A stretch of DNA of 64,000 bases from Streptomyces sp. YIM 130001 (GCF_003574445.1 NZ_KZ984552.1:1-64000); one strand, 5' to 3'. Numbered from the stretch's first letter, positions 17,156-25,424 are shown. Numbers and translations: made by a program. The notes: generated by a model not told the origin, from the letters alone.

Positions 17156-17824
17156 TCAGTCTCCGGCCGGCAGCCGGTAGCCCATGCCGCGGACCGTATC
17201 CACCCGTTCGGCGCCGAGCTTCTTGCGCAGCGCCCGTACGTAGACATCCACGATGTTCGACCCGGGATCGAAGTCGTAGCCCCAGACGTGGGACAGGATC
17301 TGTTCGCGGGACAGCACCTGGCCCGGATGGCGCAGGAACAGCTCGAGCAGGACGAACTCCCGGGCCGTGAGGTCGACGAGGCGGTCGTCGACACGGGCCC
17401 TGCGGGTCCGCAGATCCAGCGCCAGCGGCCCGTTGCGCAGCACGGTGACCTCGGGTGCGCGGGCCGCGGTGCGCAGCCTGAGGCGCACCCGGGCGAGCAG
17501 CTCCTCGAAGCGGAACGGCTTGGTCATCCAGTCGTCCGCGCCGCCCTCGAGGCCGGCCACCGTGTCGCGTACGGAATCGCGGGCCGTCAGAACGATCACC
17601 GGTACCGTCACGCGGTCCTCGCGCAGCTGTCTGAGTACCGTGAAGCCGTCCCGGCCGGGCAGGCCGATGTCGAGCACCATCAGGTCGAAGCCGCCGGTGA
17701 CCGCGTAGTCGTACGCCTCGTCACCGTCGCCGACGACCGTGGTCGTGAAGCCGTTGGCCCGCAGGCCCTTCTCGACGAAGGAGGCGATGCGTTCCTCGTC
17801 CTCCACGATCAGGATGCGGTTCAC
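17156..17824 (-). CDS. OmpR/PhoB-family response regulator
   Basis: 222 residues: receiver domain (1-115) with the acidic pocket at ILIVEDEE, phospho-acceptor D52 in VLDIGLPG and a conserved lysine in DWMTKPF, then a winged-helix DNA-binding domain (about 125-220) including DLTAREFVLLELF and VHVWGYDFDP-type sequence. Its start overlaps the stop of the histidine kinase gene. Probable targets are the adjacent promoters carrying 11-bp TCAT repeats, including its own operon and the SLC13/glycerate kinase operon. Signal unknown. Confidence 0.95.
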   Translation of the reverse strand: MNRILIVEDEERIASFVEKGLRANGFTTTVVGDGDEAYDYAVTGGFDLMVLDIGLPGRDGFTVLRQLREDRVTVPVIVLTARDSVRDTVAGLEGGADDWMTKPFRFEELLARVRLRLRTAARAPEVTVLRNGPLALDLRTRRARVDDRLVDLTAREFVLLELFLRHPGQVLSREQILSHVWGYDFDPGSNIVDVYVRALRKKLGAERVDTVRGMGYRLPAGD

Positions 17825-19302
17825 CGGTCGTCCTCTCTGTTCTGCTTCTCCGGCTTCTCCGGCTTCTCCGGGCGCTCGGCCGCCTCCGGGTGCTCCGGCA
17901 GGTCGAGGGCGAAGGTGGCTCCACCGCCCTGGGTGGTACGCAGGCTCACCCGGCCCCGGTGGCCGTCGGCGATGGCGCGCACGATGGACAGGCCGAGGCC
18001 CGCTCCGGTGCTCCCGCGGGCACCACGGCGGGCGGTGCCGCGTCGGAACCGTTCGAAGATCACGTCCACGTCCTGCGGCTGCACCCCGGGTCCGGTGTCC
18101 GCCACGTACAGCTCGATCCGGTGGGCCGCGGCGCGCGAGCCGATCCGGACGGTCCGGCCCTGGGTGGTGTGCTGCACCGCGTTCTGCGCGAGCTGCACCA
18201 TGGCCTGCGTGATGCGCTGGGCATCGACGCGCACCTCGCGGTCGGCGACCTCGGCCAGCTTCCAGTCGCGGTCGCCCAGCGTCCTGGCCTTGACGAAGAC
18301 ATCCGCGGTCAACTCGGCGAGCTGTACGGGCTCGGGGGTGACGAAGTCGGGCCGCTCGGCCTTCGCGAGCAGCAGCAGGTCCTCGACGATGCGGCTCATC
18401 CGGTCCAGCTCGTCGGTGACGAGCCGCACGGTCTCCTCGCGTTCGGCGGGATCGTCGCCCATCAGTTCCAGATGCCCGCGCACGATCGTGATGGGCGTAC
18501 GCAGTTCGTGGCCGGCGTCGTCGACGAACTCGCGCTGGGCGGCGAAGGCCCGCTCCAGGCGGTCCAGCATGCCGTTGAACGTCTCGGCGAGCGCGGCGAT
18601 GTCGTCCTTGCCCTGCACCGGTATCCGCCGGGTCAGATCCTGCTCGGTGAGCTGCGCGGCGGCGGTCCGCACCAGGCGTACGGGCTTGAGGATGCGGCCG
18701 GCGACGACCCAGCCGATGCCGGTCGTCATGAGCAGGGCCACCCCCGATATCGCGAGCAGGATCCGGAACACCTCGTCGGCCTTGTCCTGTTCGCGGCCCG
18801 GGTGGAAGGCGACGACGAAGGCGGCCTCGGGATCGCCGCCGTGCCGGGCCACCTCGACCTTGGCCCAGCGGATCTCGCCCTGCGGGCGGTGCAGGGTGCC
18901 GGCGGGGTCGTCGGAGGCGAAGATGGCGCGGCGGGCCGCAGCGTCCTTGTGCAGCGGCAGCGCGGCCGGTATGTCCCGCTGCTGTACGAGCTTGGCCGGG
19001 TCCCGGCCGGTGCGGGCGACCAGACCCATCAACTCCTCGTCGGAGTCGGCGTACTGGCGCTGCAGGAAGAGCCGTAGCAGCCGGTCGGGATCGGTGAAGC
19101 GCTGACCGGTCTCGGGGTCGACGCCCTGGCGCTCGAAGTTGGTGAATTCGCTCGCCTCCTGGGCGAGCAGCCGCGCGACCCGGTGGTCGGTGTCGCGCCC
19201 GAGGATGGAGCGGGTGGTGGTGGCGACCGCCGCGAGCGCGACGGCCATCACGAGGAGCAGCCAGAGCAGGATGCGGACGCGGGCGGAGAGGCGGCGGGGC
19301 AC
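17821..19302 (-). CDS. Sensor histidine kinase with HAMP domain
   Basis: 493 residues from GTG 19302: first membrane helix (about 10-28), an extracellular sensor region of about 150 residues, second helix (about 178-202), HAMP (about 203-255), HisKA with phospho-acceptor H265 in DDAGHELRTPI, and HATPase_c with an N-box (QLAQNAVQHT) and G-boxes (DTGPGV, GAGLGLSIV). The C-terminus is a Lys/Glu/Pro-rich tail. GTG 19302 starts five bases after the stop of the Asp-rich secreted protein; the frame is open 27 codons further upstream, but that part overlaps the previous gene. It is co-transcribed with the regulator. Confidence 0.93.
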   Translation of the reverse strand: MPRRLSARVRILLWLLLVMAVALAAVATTTRSILGRDTDHRVARLLAQEASEFTNFERQGVDPETGQRFTDPDRLLRLFLQRQYADSDEELMGLVARTGRDPAKLVQQRDIPAALPLHKDAAARRAIFASDDPAGTLHRPQGEIRWAKVEVARHGGDPEAAFVVAFHPGREQDKADEVFRILLAISGVALLMTTGIGWVVAGRILKPVRLVRTAAAQLTEQDLTRRIPVQGKDDIAALAETFNGMLDRLERAFAAQREFVDDAGHELRTPITIVRGHLELMGDDPAEREETVRLVTDELDRMSRIVEDLLLLAKAERPDFVTPEPVQLAELTADVFVKARTLGDRDWKLAEVADREVRVDAQRITQAMVQLAQNAVQHTTQGRTVRIGSRAAAHRIELYVADTGPGVQPQDVDVIFERFRRGTARRGARGSTGAGLGLSIVRAIADGHRGRVSLRTTQGGGATFALDLPEHPEAAERPEKPEKPEKQNREDDR

Positions 19303-19306
19303 AGGC

Positions 19307-19615
19307 TCAGCCGTCGTCCCTGTCGTCGGCGCCGTTGTCGTCATCATCATCCGAGGTCGAGTCGCCGCCGGTCGTGTCGTCATCGTCGTCGCCCGAAGGC
19401 TCGTCGGTCACCGGGGGCGGGGAGACGACCTCGTCACTGGGGGCCGGGTCCTTGGTCGTGCGGTCCGCCGGGCCGGAGGGTGATTCCTCCAGTTCCACCT
19501 TGGGCGGCACTTTCGGGGTCTCGGGGCTGTCGGTGAGGGCGTAGCTCGTGGCGGCGATACCGAGGGGGATCGCCACGACGGCGGCTAGCGCCGCGATGCG
19601 ATGCGAGAAGGCCAT
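19307..19615 (-). CDS. Small secreted Asp-rich protein upstream of the kinase
   Basis: 102 residues: signal peptide (MAFSHRIAALAAVVAIPLGIA...) followed by a Pro/Glu/Ser region and a C-terminal tail dominated by aspartate (runs of five Asp, twice). No enzyme domain is visible. Such tails bind divalent cations in other proteins. The gene abuts the histidine kinase start, making it the first gene of a three-gene operon, and it may present a ligand or cation to the kinase's extracellular region. That role is inference. Low complexity makes homology detection difficult. Confidence 0.75.
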   Translation of the reverse strand: MAFSHRIAALAAVVAIPLGIAATSYALTDSPETPKVPPKVELEESPSGPADRTTKDPAPSDEVVSPPPVTDEPSGDDDDDTTGGDSTSDDDDDNGADDRDDG

Positions 19616-19643
19616 GACGGCAAGACTGGGGCGCGAAGGGGAG

Positions 19644-19681
19644 ATCCAGCATGAGCAGCGGATGAAGAAGTCCTCATCCGC
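19644..19681 (-). promoter_or_regulatory. TCAT direct repeats and inverted repeat before the two-component operon
   Basis: On the minus strand TCATCCGCTGC (19665-19655) and TCATGCTGGAT (19654-19644) are adjacent 11-mers starting TCAT, as in front of the SLC13 gene. An overlapping inverted repeat pairs GCGGATGA (19658-19665) with TCATCCGC (19674-19681). The element ends 29 bases before the secreted protein start and is a candidate autoregulatory site. Confidence 0.45.
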
Positions 19682-19745
19682 GGTGTGCGGGTCCGGCGGC
19701 CCTCCGGTGACCGACGGACCCCGCCACGCGATGGAGCCGTACGGT

Positions 19746-20027
19746 TCAGGAGTCGAGGCCGATCGCGAACGCCGCCTCCAGGTCGTGCTGGGAGTACGTA
19801 CGGAACGCGACGTGGGTGTCCGTGCCCTCCACACCGGCGATCTTGCTGATCCGGCCCGGGATCACATCGGCCAGATCGTCGTGGCGTGGTACCCGCACCA
19901 TGGCGATCAGGTCGTAGGTGCCGGTCACGGAGAACACCTCGCTGACGTTCTCGAGCGAGGCGATCGACTCGGCGATCTCGGGGATGCGGTCCACGCTGGT
20001 CTTGATGAGCACGATCGCGGTGATCAC
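19746..20027 (-). CDS. Lrp/AsnC-type ligand-binding domain protein (no DNA-binding domain)
   Basis: 93 residues corresponding only to the C-terminal RAM (regulation of amino acid metabolism) domain of Lrp/AsnC regulators: the pattern MITAIVLIKT...VTGTYDLIAMVRV is typical, and the helix-turn-helix part is absent. Such stand-alone domains oligomerise and bind amino acids or other small ligands. Its GTG start overlaps the stop of the rhomboid protease gene (GTGA), so the two are translationally coupled. Ligand unknown. Confidence 0.88.
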   Translation of the reverse strand: MITAIVLIKTSVDRIPEIAESIASLENVSEVFSVTGTYDLIAMVRVPRHDDLADVIPGRISKIAGVEGTDTHVAFRTYSQHDLEAAFAIGLDS

Positions 20028-20851
20028 GGCTGACTGTCTCCCTCGGTCGCCACGGTTTGCCGCTTCACCTTAGCTCTCCTGCCGACACCTCCGACGGGAC
20101 CGTCCCTCGTCGGGCAGCGGACCCACGCGTAGAGGAAGCCGAGGGCGAAGCCGAGCAGGTGCGCGAGATACGCCACACCGGGGCCACTGGTCTCGCGCTG
20201 CGCGGCCAGCCACTGCAGGCACGCCCAGAACGGCAGGACCAGCCAGGCGGGAAAGCGCAGCGGCAGGAAGAAGAGGAACGGGAAGAGGCTGGTCACCCGG
20301 GCGCTCGGGAAGAGCCACAGGAACGCGCCGAGCACCGCGGAGATCGCTCCCGAGGCGCCGACCAGGGTCTCGCGCGAGCTTGCGTCGGCGACCGCGAAGC
20401 CGAGCAGCGCCAGGCCCCCGCTGACCAGGTAGAACAGGGCGAATCGCAGATGCCCGAGGCGCTCTTCGACCATCGCCCCGAAGACGTACAGGAAGAGCAG
20501 GTTGCCGAGCAGGTGCACCCAGCTGCCGTGCACGAACAGGGCGGTGAGCGGGGTCACCGCGGCGCGCGGCGAGCCGCTGAGCAGCTCGGCGGGGATCACG
20601 CCCCAGCGGGCGAAGTGGGCGCGCTGGGCGGCGAGAAGCTCGTCGCCGGTGCCGTACACCGGGTTGAAGCCGGAGACGGGGGACAGCAGGAAGACCGCGC
20701 AGCAGGCGGCGATCAGTCCGTACGTCACCGAGGGGCCCTGGCCGCGGAGCAGCCGGCCGAGCGCCGCCCTGGCCGTGTTCCCGTCGCCGCTCCCGGAGGA
20801 GTCGCCCCCCACGTCCCCGTGCCGTCCCCGCCTGCCCCGCCAGCCGCTCAT
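20024..20851 (-). CDS. Rhomboid-family intramembrane serine protease
   Basis: 275 residues; a hydrophilic N-terminal stretch of about 40 residues precedes six membrane helices. The catalytic serine is in GASGAISA, the catalytic histidine in AYLAHLLGFALG, and the oxyanion/helix-2 sequence in HGSWVHLLGNLLFLYVFG. These proteases cleave membrane proteins within or near the bilayer. ATG 20851 is chosen. It is followed, with overlap, by the Lrp-type ligand-binding protein. Substrate unknown. Confidence 0.94.
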   Translation of the reverse strand: MSGWRGRRGRHGDVGGDSSGSGDGNTARAALGRLLRGQGPSVTYGLIAACCAVFLLSPVSGFNPVYGTGDELLAAQRAHFARWGVIPAELLSGSPRAAVTPLTALFVHGSWVHLLGNLLFLYVFGAMVEERLGHLRFALFYLVSGGLALLGFAVADASSRETLVGASGAISAVLGAFLWLFPSARVTSLFPFLFFLPLRFPAWLVLPFWACLQWLAAQRETSGPGVAYLAHLLGFALGFLYAWVRCPTRDGPVGGVGRRAKVKRQTVATEGDSQP

Positions 20852-21040
20852 GGGACAGATCCTGACGTAAAGGGAGTGACGGGGCCTTCGCGCCTCGCCG
20901 GGGTGGTTCGGGAGCGGGCCGCGGGGCGTTCCGGCAGGCCGTAGGGTTGAAGGACTCCGCGGGCTCCGGGGAGTGGAAGAGACACATCAGGGCATGCGCC
21001 GGGCACGGGCGCGTGCACACGAGAAAGGCGTACCGCCACG

Positions 21041-21280
21041 ATGACGGTTCCCCAGCCGACCGCCGAAACCCGCTGGCGCTGTGCGCTCTGCGGCAATCTC
21101 ACGCGTTTCGACGTGACCCGTTCGTCGAAGGTTGTGGAGTACGTACATCTCGACCTGGCCGGTGAGCCCAAGGTCGAGGAGCGCGACGTGGTCAGTGAGA
21201 CCATCGAGTCGGTGCGCTGCCGCTGGTGCAACGCCGAGAACCAGGTGGAACTCGTGGACAGGCCGGGCGCCGGCTCCTGA
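21041..21280 (+). CDS. Small CxxC...CxxC putative zinc-ribbon protein
   Basis: 79 residues with two cysteine pairs, CALC (about 15-18) and CRWC (about 59-62), spaced as in a zinc ribbon, and an acidic middle section. GAGAAAGG lies about 13 bases before the ATG. It reads in the same direction as the NYN-domain protein that starts 33 bases after its stop, so they may be co-transcribed; the pairing suggests a nucleic-acid-related role, but this is inference. Confidence 0.75.
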   Translation: MTVPQPTAETRWRCALCGNLTRFDVTRSSKVVEYVHLDLAGEPKVEERDVVSETIESVRCRWCNAENQVELVDRPGAGS

Positions 21281-21312
21281 GCGAGTCGGCCACAGTAGTG
21301 GGGTGACGGATA

Positions 21313-22671
21313 GTGGAGGCGTCGAACGGTGCCGAGCCGGCCGACGCGGCCGGTGAAGCGGCCGAGTCGCTCGACCGCCCGCTGCCCGAAGGCGTGCGCC
21401 GCCGTGTCGTGGGGATCGTCTCGGACGGCTTCGGCGGCCTCACCGTCTCCGAACTGCCCGCCCAGCTACGGCAGTACGCCCGCTTCACCCCGAACCGCCG
21501 GCTGAAGTTCGCGGGCAACGCGATGGCTGCGGCCGTGGAGAGCGACGCGCTGTTCCGTCAGCGCATCGGCGAACGCCTCAAGGAGGCCCAGGCCGAACTC
21601 GCCGCCGCCCTCGACGCCGGCACCCCGCCACCGGCCGCCGACCCGCTGGACGTGGCGGCCGCCGCGTACGTGCTGCGCCCGCCGGGATGGGTCAAGCTCG
21701 TGGCCGCCGCCGGCGAGGAGGCCGAGCGGGCCGACGCCGAGCGTGCCGAGGACGAGACCAGGGCCGAACTCCAGCAGCTGCGCACCGATCTGGCCGAGGC
21801 ACGGTCGACGGCCAAGGCCGACACCGACCGCCTGCGCGCCGAGCTGGACGCTGCGCGCAAGGAGGCCGAGTCCCTGCACCGCAAGCTCCGCGCCGCCCAC
21901 AGCGACATCAGGCGCGGCGAGGCCGCGCTGCGCAAGGCCTCCGCGGAGACCGAGGCCGTACGCACCGACGGGCAGAGCCGGGTGTCGGCCGCGGAGAGCG
22001 AGAGCCGGCGGCTCAAGACCCGGCTCAGCGAGGCCGAGGCGGCGCTCGAGGCCAGCCGCAAGGCGGTGCGCGAGGGCCGCTCCATAGAGGACATGCGGGT
22101 CCGGCTGCTGCTCGACACTGTGCTCGAGGCCTCCCAGGGGCTGCGGCGCGAACTCGCCCTGCCGCCGGTCTCGGTGCGGCCCGCGGAGACGGTCGACGCG
22201 GTCGAGCCCGGCCGGATGTCTCCCAAGGACATCGCGGCCCGCGCCCTGTCCGAGCACGATCCGGCGATCCTGGACCAGTTGCTGGCGCTGCCCCAGGCGC
22301 ACCTCGTCGTCGACGGCTACAACGTCACCAAGACCGGCTACCCCACGATGCCGTTGGAGAAGCAGCGGCTGCGCCTGCTCGGCGGGCTCTCCGGGCTCGC
22401 GGCGCAGACGGGCGCCGAGGTCACCTGCGTCTTCGACGGGGCCGAACTGGCCGCGCCCGTCCTGCTCGCGCCGCCGCGCGGGGTGCGGGTGCTGTTCTCC
22501 AAGCCGGGAGTCACGGCGGACGAGTTGATCCGGCAGCTGGTACGGGCCGAGCCGCCCGGCCGCCCGGTGACGGTCGTCTCCACCGACCGGGAGGTCGCCG
22601 ACGGCATCGCGCGCGCCGGTGCGCGGCCGGTGGCGTCCGTGGTGCTCCTGAAGCGGCTTTCGCGGAACTAA
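21313..22671 (+). CDS. NYN (YacP-like) domain protein with long coiled coil
   Basis: 452 residues. The N-terminal 130 residues are helical and of unknown type; about 135-285 is a charged Ala/Glu/Arg heptad-rich coiled coil. The C-terminal 150 residues are a YacP-like NYN/PIN-fold nuclease domain: LVVDGYNVTKTGYP with its metal-binding Asp, VTCVFDGAE, and VVSTDREVADGIARAG. YacP/Rae1 homologues are ribosome-associated endoribonucleases, so RNA binding or cleavage is likely. The GTG start at 21313 has no obvious ribosome binding site and may be leaderless. Target RNA unknown. Confidence 0.87.
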   Translation: MEASNGAEPADAAGEAAESLDRPLPEGVRRRVVGIVSDGFGGLTVSELPAQLRQYARFTPNRRLKFAGNAMAAAVESDALFRQRIGERLKEAQAELAAALDAGTPPPAADPLDVAAAAYVLRPPGWVKLVAAAGEEAERADAERAEDETRAELQQLRTDLAEARSTAKADTDRLRAELDAARKEAESLHRKLRAAHSDIRRGEAALRKASAETEAVRTDGQSRVSAAESESRRLKTRLSEAEAALEASRKAVREGRSIEDMRVRLLLDTVLEASQGLRRELALPPVSVRPAETVDAVEPGRMSPKDIAARALSEHDPAILDQLLALPQAHLVVDGYNVTKTGYPTMPLEKQRLRLLGGLSGLAAQTGAEVTCVFDGAELAAPVLLAPPRGVRVLFSKPGVTADELIRQLVRAEPPGRPVTVVSTDREVADGIARAGARPVASVVLLKRLSRN

Positions 22672-22887
22672 CAGGGAGTTGGGAAACTCCTGTGACATAT
22701 GCCCGATTTGATGTGCATGGTGAGGGACGTAGCGTCAATCGGTCGTCACTGCTTGTGGGTTGTGAGTAAAGAATGCTCGCGTGGGGCGAGATTTTCTCTG
22801 TGGGGATTTGAACGATCACAAGTCCATCACTAAGGTCGGCTCGAACCTCCGCTCGGTTGATCACCCATCCGGGGTATCGGTGGAGGC

Positions 22888-22914
22888 CCGCCCACCGGGT
22901 ATTTCGGTAGGCGG
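22888..22914 (+). promoter_or_regulatory. Hairpin in the 5' leader of the first NlpC/P60 gene
   Basis: CCGCC (22888-22892)/GGCGG (22910-22914) with inner ACCG (22894-22897)/CGGT (22905-22908) makes a nine-pair stem interrupted by single bulges, ending ten bases before the ribosome binding site GAAGGAG (22924-22930). The roughly 260-base region from 22672 holds no gene and is AT-richer than its surroundings near 22750-22860. It may be a structured regulatory leader. Confidence 0.45.
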
Positions 22915-22939
22915 CTGGAGGAAGAAGGAGCTCGCCTTC

Positions 22940-23968
22940 GTGGCGTCCCACCGTCGACCCAAGCAGCCGAGCCGCACCCGCGTGACCGTGCTCACCGCGA
23001 CCGCCGCCGCTGCCGTGGCACTTACGGCCCAGTCCGCCCACGCGGATCCGAAGCCGAGCAAGAAGGAAGTCAAGGCCAAGGTCGACAAGCTCTACACGCA
23101 GGCGGAGAAGGCCACCGAGCAGTACAACGGGGCCAAGGAGACGCAGGAGCAGCTCGAGGAGAGCATCGACGAGCTGCAGGACAAGGTCGCCCGCGGCCAG
23201 AGCGATCTCAACGACCTGCGGTCGGGCCTGGGTTCGCTGGCCAGCGCCCAGTACCGCTCCGGCGGAATCGACCCGTCGGTGCAGCTGTTCCTGTCCTCCG
23301 ACCCGGACACGTACCTCGACAAGGCCTCTGCCCTCGATCAGTTGACGGGCAAGCAGGCCGAGGCGCTCAAGAAGATCCAGTCGAAGCAGCGCACCCTCGC
23401 GCAGCAGCGCAAGGAAGCCTCCGACAAGCTCGGGGACCTGGCCGAGACCCGCAAGGAGCTCGGCAAGAAGAAGAAGCAGGTCCAGGGCAAGCTCTCCGAC
23501 GCCCAGCGCCTCCTCAACTCCCTGACCGCCGAAGAGCGTCAGGCGCTCGCCGACCAGGAGACCCGGGCGAGCCGGGACAGCGCGGACCGCGCGGACCTGG
23601 GCAACGAGAAGCCGGCCTCCAACCGGGGCGCCGCAGCACTCGCCGCGGCCAAGGGCAAGATCGGTTCGCCGTACGTCTACGGTGCGACCGGCCCCAGCTC
23701 CTTCGACTGCTCGGGCCTCACCTCCTGGGCCTTCGGCCAGGCCGGTGTCTCCATCCCGCGCATCTCGCAGGACCAGGCGAACGCCGGTACGCGGATCTCC
23801 TCGCAGAGCGCCCTGCAGCCCGGCGACCTGGTGATCTTCTACGGCGACATGCACCACGTCGGCTTCTACGCGGGCAACGGCCAGGTGCTGCACGCCCCGA
23901 AGCCCGGTGCCAGCGTGCGCTACGAGTCGATCAACAACATGCCGTACATGTTCGGCGTGCGTATCTGA
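22940..23968 (+). CDS. NlpC/P60 peptidoglycan endopeptidase (first paralogue)
   Basis: Secreted cell-wall hydrolase expected to cleave D-Glu-(m/L)DAP-type stem-peptide bonds. 342 residues: signal peptide ending near ...AQSAHA-DPK, a long coiled coil (about 45-200), a short linker, then an NlpC/P60 domain with catalytic C257 (FDCSGLT), H306 (HHVGFY) and H318 (VLHAPKPG). GTG 22940 is supported by GAAGGAG nine bases upstream, although the frame is open 53 codons further. The layout resembles mycobacterial RipC/Rv2190c, whose coiled coil mediates control by FtsEX. A paralogue follows. Confidence 0.95.
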   Translation: MASHRRPKQPSRTRVTVLTATAAAAVALTAQSAHADPKPSKKEVKAKVDKLYTQAEKATEQYNGAKETQEQLEESIDELQDKVARGQSDLNDLRSGLGSLASAQYRSGGIDPSVQLFLSSDPDTYLDKASALDQLTGKQAEALKKIQSKQRTLAQQRKEASDKLGDLAETRKELGKKKKQVQGKLSDAQRLLNSLTAEERQALADQETRASRDSADRADLGNEKPASNRGAAALAAAKGKIGSPYVYGATGPSSFDCSGLTSWAFGQAGVSIPRISQDQANAGTRISSQSALQPGDLVIFYGDMHHVGFYAGNGQVLHAPKPGASVRYESINNMPYMFGVRI

Positions 23969-24316
23969 TTCATCCGCCGGAGCCCGGGGTTGTCGCGAGA
24001 CGGCCCCGGGTTTCGTCGTTCCCGGGCCGAACTGCCTGGTCTGCGGCGCCGGTTCGGCCACCCCGGCGCCCGGCACCCGACCGCGCGGCACCCGGCGCAC
24101 AAGTGACCGAACAGGTCGCCACGGTGCCGTCCGAACGGGCGAATTCACCGCTGCCGCGTCAACTCCCGTTCCCCGCCTGCGACCTGCGCCGTCACACCCG
24201 GACCGGCCGCCCGGACCGGCGCGGCCCGGCGCCGCCACGACCTTCCCCCGGCTACTGTCTGCCGCTGATTGCCCCCGACTGGCGGGGGACCTGTCAGGGG
24301 AAGGGAGCGGCCACCC
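23969..24316. other. Intergenic region between the two NlpC/P60 genes
   Basis: 348 bases without a gene. The left end has a terminator-like hairpin (23981-24012). The rest is GC-rich and must hold the promoter of the second NlpC/P60 gene; near its right end CCCCC/GGGGG forms a short stem just before the ribosome binding site AAGGGAG (24301-24307). Nothing else can be named. Confidence 0.5.
23981..24016 (+). terminator. Terminator after the first NlpC/P60 gene
   Basis: AGCCCGGGG (23981-23989) pairs with CCCCGGGTT (24004-24012), with an inner GTC-GCGA-GAC hairpin, followed by TCGT. It lies 12 bases after the stop codon. Confidence 0.7.
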
Positions 24317-25336
24317 GTGGCGTTCCATCGCCGGACCGCGCACCATCGCGGCCTCGACCGCAGTACCCGCATCACCGTCGTGTCCACGGCGGCGGCCACC
24401 GTCGCGGCGGCCTTCGGCGCCGTACCCGCGATCGCCGAACCGGATGGCGGAGCCGACGCCACCAAGGCGAAGGTCGACCGCCTGCACACCGAGGCGGAGC
24501 GGGCCACCGAGGCCTACAACAAGGCCGACGAGCGGGCCGACGGACTGCGCGGCCAGGTGAGCCGGCTGCAGGACCGGGTCGCCAGGGGGCAGTCCCGGAT
24601 CAACACCATGCGGGGCGCGCTCGGTTCTCTGGCGGGTTCCCAGTACCGGTCCGGCGGAATCGACCCCTCGCTGGCCCTGCTGCTCTCCGACGATCCCGAC
24701 GACTACCTCGACAAGGCTTCCACCCTGGACCGGATCACGTTCCGGCAGGCCGGTGAACTCACCGAACTCCAGCGCGCCCAGCGCTCGCTGGCCCAGGAGC
24801 GCGCCGAGGCCGAGCGCGTCCTCGGCGACCTGGTGAAGGCACGGGCGTCCGTGGCCCGCCACAAGCGCGGTGTGAAGAGCAAACTCGCCGCTGCTCAGCG
24901 GCTGCTCAACTCGCTGCCCGCCTCGGAGCGTGCGGCCTTCGAGGACGGTGCGGGCGGCGAACTCGCGGGCCCCTCGGGCGCCGCAGCCTCCTCCCGCGCG
25001 GCCGCGGCTCTCGCGGCGGCCAGGCAGGCCGTCGGCCGTCCGTACGTCTGGGGCGCCAACGGGCCGTCGGGCTTCGACTGTTCGGGCCTCACCCAGTGGG
25101 CGTACGCGCAGGCAGGGGTCAGCCTGCCGCGGACCTCGCAGGCGCAGCGGTACGCGGGCCGCCAGGTCCCGCTCGGCCAGGCACAGCCCGGCGATCTGGT
25201 CGCCTACCGGGACGACGCCAGCCACATCGGCATGTACGTGGGCGACGGCCAGGTCGTGCACGCCCCGCACCCGGGAGCATCGGTGCGCTACGACCCGGTC
25301 GGCATGATGCCGGTGTCGTCGGTCACCCGCGTCTGA
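24317..25336 (+). CDS. NlpC/P60 peptidoglycan endopeptidase (second paralogue)
   Basis: 339 residues with the same architecture as the preceding gene: signal peptide, coiled coil (about 45-195) and NlpC/P60 domain with C255 (FDCSGLT), H303 (SHIGMY) and H315 (VVHAPHPG). The central motif YRSGGIDPSLALLLSDDPDDYLDKAS is nearly shared, showing a tandem duplication; the coiled coils have diverged more than the catalytic domains, and the linker is shorter here. GTG 24317 follows AAGGGAG. The two probably act in different growth phases or with different partners. Confidence 0.94.
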   Translation: MAFHRRTAHHRGLDRSTRITVVSTAAATVAAAFGAVPAIAEPDGGADATKAKVDRLHTEAERATEAYNKADERADGLRGQVSRLQDRVARGQSRINTMRGALGSLAGSQYRSGGIDPSLALLLSDDPDDYLDKASTLDRITFRQAGELTELQRAQRSLAQERAEAERVLGDLVKARASVARHKRGVKSKLAAAQRLLNSLPASERAAFEDGAGGELAGPSGAAASSRAAAALAAARQAVGRPYVWGANGPSGFDCSGLTQWAYAQAGVSLPRTSQAQRYAGRQVPLGQAQPGDLVAYRDDASHIGMYVGDGQVVHAPHPGASVRYDPVGMMPVSSVTRV

Positions 25337-25424
25337 CCCCGGAGCGGCCCTCGCTCGGGTGACGCGGGTCCCGGGCCGACCGAGGGGCGGCGCCCACCCG
25401 CCACCACCTCGTACGATCGATACG

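Noticed and set aside
22672..22939. c-di-AMP (ydaO) riboswitch before the first NlpC/P60 gene
   Set aside because: The expected conserved blocks, such as GGGTGAA and CAGCTAACC-like sequence, were not found; only a simple hairpin near the ribosome binding site can be supported.
22511..25270. 919-codon minus-strand open frame over both NlpC/P60 genes
   Set aside because: It is the antisense frame of repetitive coiled-coil coding sequence; its own internal repeats mirror the paralogy.
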